64,000 bases of DNA from Trifolium pratense. Its lineage: Eukaryota; Streptophyta; Magnoliopsida; Fabales; Fabaceae. The notes under the pieces were generated by a model. It was given only the letters and a program-made list of their open reading frames with translations, made no database searches and was not told where the DNA came from. The stretch is from positions 34,708,409 to 34,772,408 of the forward strand of contig NC_060065.1 in NCBI RefSeq assembly GCF_020283565.1, given 5' to 3'. Positions 63,808 to 64,000 of the stretch are shown here, one piece after another (within the stretch, counting starts at the first letter, position 1; the number at the start of each line of letters is the position of its first letter). Position numbers and translations under genes: made by a program.

Positions 63808-64000
63808 ATTTGAATAATTGGTGGTATCCTGTTACGAATGTCCAGTTCTTCTTTGACAATATGATTATCCTATACTAGTTAGTGGAATTTGTAAATCCAC
63901 TTTACTCGTCTACCTATATTTTTCAGGTATTAGTAAATTCATGATAAAGGCTAAGCATTTTGGTGAATTCCACTCAGGCTTCACTGTACTTCTATTTCAA
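63808..64000 (+). other. RUNKEL 3' UTR / downstream
   Basis: Sequence after the TGA stop; no poly(A) signal is certain and no further gene starts before the window ends. Confidence 0.5.

Overview
This window is plant nuclear DNA: AT-rich, with GT-AG introns, a nuclear tRNA gene, plant-only protein families and many small inverted-repeat transposons. The codon use, the MITE families and a SIRE-like copia element point to a legume, probably a temperate (Medicago/Trifolium-like) one. The species is inference. I see no bacterial, organellar or viral contig signature.

Layout, left to right. 1-1458 (-): 5' part of an SPL7-type SBP-box copper-response regulator, cut by the window edge. 1.5-10.4 kb: gene-free and transposon-rich, with a hAT element, a foldback element carrying a hairpin array, a 398-bp near-perfect palindrome, a PIF/Harbinger-like element, a second hAT and SINE copies. 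10499-17328 (+): complete ten-exon plastid DXS (MEP pathway) whose first intron holds a 1-kb tandem duplication and a MITE carrying an RNase H fragment. 17.3-24.7 kb: MITEs, a LINE 3' fragment and one small acidic-protein gene (22334-22708). 24703-27128 (-): tandem DUF295/F-box-like gene. 27.1-32.2 kb: repeats and a broken RNase H pseudogene. 32247-36198 (+): RING-CH membrane protein. 38655-42517 (+): ankyrin/PGG membrane protein. 43235-48793 (-): large BRCT protein with an MDC1-like motif layout. 48981-49052 (+): tRNA-Pro(AGG). 50012-63807 (+): RUNKEL-type FUSED kinase-like protein.

The standout is a very young copia/Sirevirus-like LTR retrotransposon (54758-62242, minus) inside intron 9 of the RUNKEL gene. 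It has a perfect 5-bp target duplication and two 981-bp LTRs that differ at one base. Its 1,328-codon gag-pol frame is open, but the reverse-transcriptase core is missing in frame. The pol stop sits in a UAG-CAA-UUA context, followed in the same frame by an env-position ORF. This combines a known expression strategy (stop-codon readthrough, as in soybean SIRE1) with a deletion that should make the copy non-autonomous.

The genes are ordinary independent plant loci, not an operon. The only functional-looking pairing is the head-to-head BRCT (genome maintenance) and RUNKEL (cytokinesis) genes, about 1.2 kb apart with the tRNA gene between them. Exon coordinates were worked out by hand from splice sites and reading phase. 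Every multi-exon model closes in frame, and the lengths fit the families where I know them.
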